Positions 63,501 to 64,000 of a DNA stretch of 64,000 nt are shown here, one piece after another (position 1 is the stretch's first letter; each line of letters starts with the position of its first letter). The DNA lies in NCBI GenBank assembly GCA_037447655.1, contig JBBHKE010002948.1, positions 163,721 to 227,720 of the forward strand, in the 5' to 3' direction. The translations under genes and the position numbers were made by a program. The DNA is from Zygnema cylindricum (lineage: Eukaryota > Streptophyta > Zygnematophyceae > Zygnematales > Zygnemataceae). The notes under the pieces were generated by a model, which was given only the letters and a program-made list of their open reading frames with translations, made no database searches and was not told where the DNA came from.

Positions 63501-64000
63501 TTTTTCTCTTTTTCAGACACCTCTTTCTCTTTTTCAGACACCTTTAGGACTTACAACTCATAGATATCTAAACTCGTGGCAATTATAGAGCATTGATGAT
63601 TTGAAGAAATCAAACAAATCTGACAAGAGATAAATTGACTGAATGCACCTATTCATGGGAGAGCTATAGCAATAGAGTACAGAACTAAAGTGCACCAAAC
63701 CCTGCCCTACCCTTATGGTGTTGGAAATCTCCTTGCTTTCACTTCTCGCTCGATTCCTCTCTCTCTCGCTACCTCCTCCATCCCTCTCTCTCCTGTCTCC
63801 ATACCCACTTTTCTCTTTTGCTCCCTCTTTTCCTCTTTCATTTGTCCTTTTTCCCCTGTCCTCTTCAGCCCCCCATCTTCCTCTCTCTCCTCATTACCCC
63901 GAGGTCAATAAATCTGACAGTCTCTGCAGAAAATGGTTGGTCTCATCCCCCGTTTTGTCTTTTCTATCTTATCCACCTGTTTTGTCTTGTCTATCTTATT
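43392..64000 (+). CDS. SKI3: Ski complex TPR subunit SKI3 (TTC37 homologue), 28 exons, probably 3'-incomplete
   Basis: TPR scaffold that holds the SKI2 helicase and SKI8 and feeds mRNA to the cytoplasmic exosome. Exons: 43392-43577, 45011-45602, 45994-46297, 46696-46760, 47146-47215, 47332-47557, 47716-47766, 48375-48584, 49780-49995, 50092-50119, 50710-50807, 51218-51301, 51406-51456, 51926-52027, 52215-52355, about 52725-52837, 53891-54108, 54500-54671, 55365-55498, 55689-55746, 58468-58533, 58900-59130, 60026-60077, 60269-60679, 60735-60873, 61072-61293, 61826-62519, 63276-63465, perhaps more from 63930. Phases agree at every junction except into exon 16. Diagnostic stretches: [52 protein letters not shown] and [14 protein letters not shown], matching TTC37 in order. 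ATG 43392 has an in-frame TGA 21 bases upstream. About 1,700 codons placed, near the family size. Confidence 0.88.
43578..45010 (+). other. SKI3 intron 1, 1.4 kb
   Basis: Joins AWL to GLAELY. AT-rich, with no recognisable element or gene inside. Confidence 0.6.
48610..49290 (+). repeat. (CCCTCT)n satellite tract in a SKI3 intron
   Basis: About 680 bp, mostly perfect CCCTCT hexamers, interrupted by two blocks of CCCCCT (about 49000-49060 and 49078-49107) and TTCTT interruptions near 49222 and 49258. It lies 26 bp after the donor of exon 8. One strand is all pyrimidine. The Arg-Glu and Gly-Arg frames on the minus strand are only translations of the repeat. Confidence 0.97.
52028..52214 (+). 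other. GC-AG intron in SKI3
   Basis: The donor AAG|GCAGGT and acceptor TGCAG|GCGACT join SCSK to [15 protein letters not shown] in frame. Using the GT four bases downstream would put a TGA at the start of the next exon. Confidence 0.7.
52838..53890 (+). other. SKI3 intron, 1.05 kb, with a purine tract
   Basis: Holds a GA-rich tract at about 53045-53150 and the antisense frame listed separately. Confidence 0.6.
52987..53670 (-). pseudogene. Antisense coding-like fragment, possibly from a bHLH (LHW/MYC-type) regulator
   Basis: An open frame of more than 217 codons runs antisense inside a SKI3 intron. The first 150 residues have normal protein composition ([48 protein letters not shown]). The last 50 are low complexity from the purine tract. 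The [12 protein letters not shown] segment followed by a DNVLTDI helix recalls the end of the bHLH-MYC N-terminal domain in LHW-type proteins (GI-T-AVIPV...LGS...). It starts after a plausible acceptor (TTTCAG) and has no upstream ATG, so it looks like one captured exon. The family match is from memory and weak. Confidence 0.35.
56240..56595 (+). repeat. 49-bp tandem array, left part
   Basis: Units begin GTACGG at 56296, 56345, 56394 and 56443, then at 56491, and diverged units begin at 56539 and 56583. The period is 49 bp, slipping to 48 and 44. Each unit carries GGCA(C/T)AATGTAACGTTGCC and TCGGTGTGCAGACC. A partial earlier unit begins at 56245. Confidence 0.9.
56602..57139. mobile_element. 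MITE 2, 538 bp, inserted in the tandem array
   Basis: Ends are CACCGCGAATCGTTATTAG and CTAATAACGATTCGCGGTG, a perfect inverted pair. Flanking TA is at 56600-56601 and 57140-57141. Rejoining the flanks restores the array word AATGTAACGTTG. The core (about 56760-56800) matches MITE 3 and, inverted, MITE 1. No ORF. Confidence 0.92.
57142..57349 (+). repeat. 49-bp tandem array, right part (diverged)
   Basis: Continues the array after MITE 2, with units carrying GCTGGCACAACGTGACG, TGCCGTGCGTCA and GGTACAGACCGCC. More diverged than the left part, with irregular spacing. Confidence 0.8.
57358..57739. mobile_element. Non-autonomous hAT element 3, 382 bp
   Basis: Ends are TAGTGTTGGGTATCG and CGATACCCAACACTA. 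The left flank is cttgacag. The original right flank was displaced by MITE 3 and now reads gttgacac at 58298-58305. The two agree at six of eight bases, consistent with a mutated 8-bp duplication. The interior has CGATATATCG palindromes and a long C run. Confidence 0.82.
57522..57552 (+). repeat. 31-nt C homopolymer in hAT element 3
   Basis: Thirty-one consecutive C followed by CACCACTGAG and then, a few bases on, a G run. The exact length is open to sequencing or assembly error. Confidence 0.85.
57740..58295. mobile_element. MITE 3, 556 bp, inserted at the end of hAT element 3
   Basis: Ends are CACCGCCAATCGCTATTAG and CTAATAGCGATTGGCGATG. Flanking TA is at 57738-57739, which is also the last two bases of hAT 3, and at 58296-58297. 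The core around 57890-57935 matches MITE 2. No ORF. Confidence 0.9.
59131..60025 (+). other. SKI3 intron, 0.9 kb
   Basis: Joins LGRALLK to [11 protein letters not shown]. Contains a short tandem duplication around GGCAAGGAACTTGTAAGG (about 59615-59670). Otherwise I see nothing in it. Confidence 0.55.

Overview
The window looks like a nuclear segment of a plant-type (streptophyte) genome. Two intron-rich housekeeping genes are transcribed away from each other and are separated by about 32 kb packed with transposable elements. Proteins rebuilt exon by exon resemble land-plant CstF77 and SKI3/TTC37, and the retroelements are plant-style Ty1/copia. I could not fix the species; moderate intron size and AT-rich intergenic DNA would suit a bryophyte, lycophyte or fern, but that is inference.

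Left (1-11031, minus strand): the 5' two thirds of CSTF77, the HAT-repeat scaffold of cleavage stimulation factor, with the start codon at 11031 and the gene running off the left edge. Seventeen exons were placed by splice signals, phase and homology. One intron is GC-AG and one is a stop-free multiple of three.

Middle (11165-41247): a transposon bed. Two non-autonomous hAT elements with 8-bp duplications and one TA-duplicating MITE lie just upstream of CSTF77, and one hAT sits inside the MITE. Three related copia elements follow on the minus strand: B (14816-26992) is split by A (15376-21382), and C is at 28539-34638. In all three the gag start codon lies inside the 5' LTR, 59 nt before its end, and the primer site overlaps gag and matches the anticodon arm of initiator tRNA-Met. 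A fourth copia, D (35189-41247, plus strand), has a conventional tRNA 3'-end primer site. All four carry stops or frameshifts and look dead.

Right (43392-64000, plus strand): SKI3/TTC37, the TPR scaffold of the Ski complex, with 28 exons placed and the gene probably continuing past the right edge. Its introns hold a (CCCTCT)n tract of about 680 bp, an antisense fragment that may come from a bHLH regulator, and a 2.7-kb intron containing a 49-bp tandem array broken by a MITE, then a hAT with a 31-C run whose terminal TA was the target of a further MITE.

Both genes act in mRNA metabolism: CstF77 in 3'-end cleavage and polyadenylation, SKI3 in cytoplasmic exosome decay. No rRNA, tRNA or CRISPR was seen. 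The points most worth following are the LTR/gag/primer-site overlap, the new MITE family, the stop-free CSTF77 intron, and the two GC-AG introns with the same 9-nt donor.
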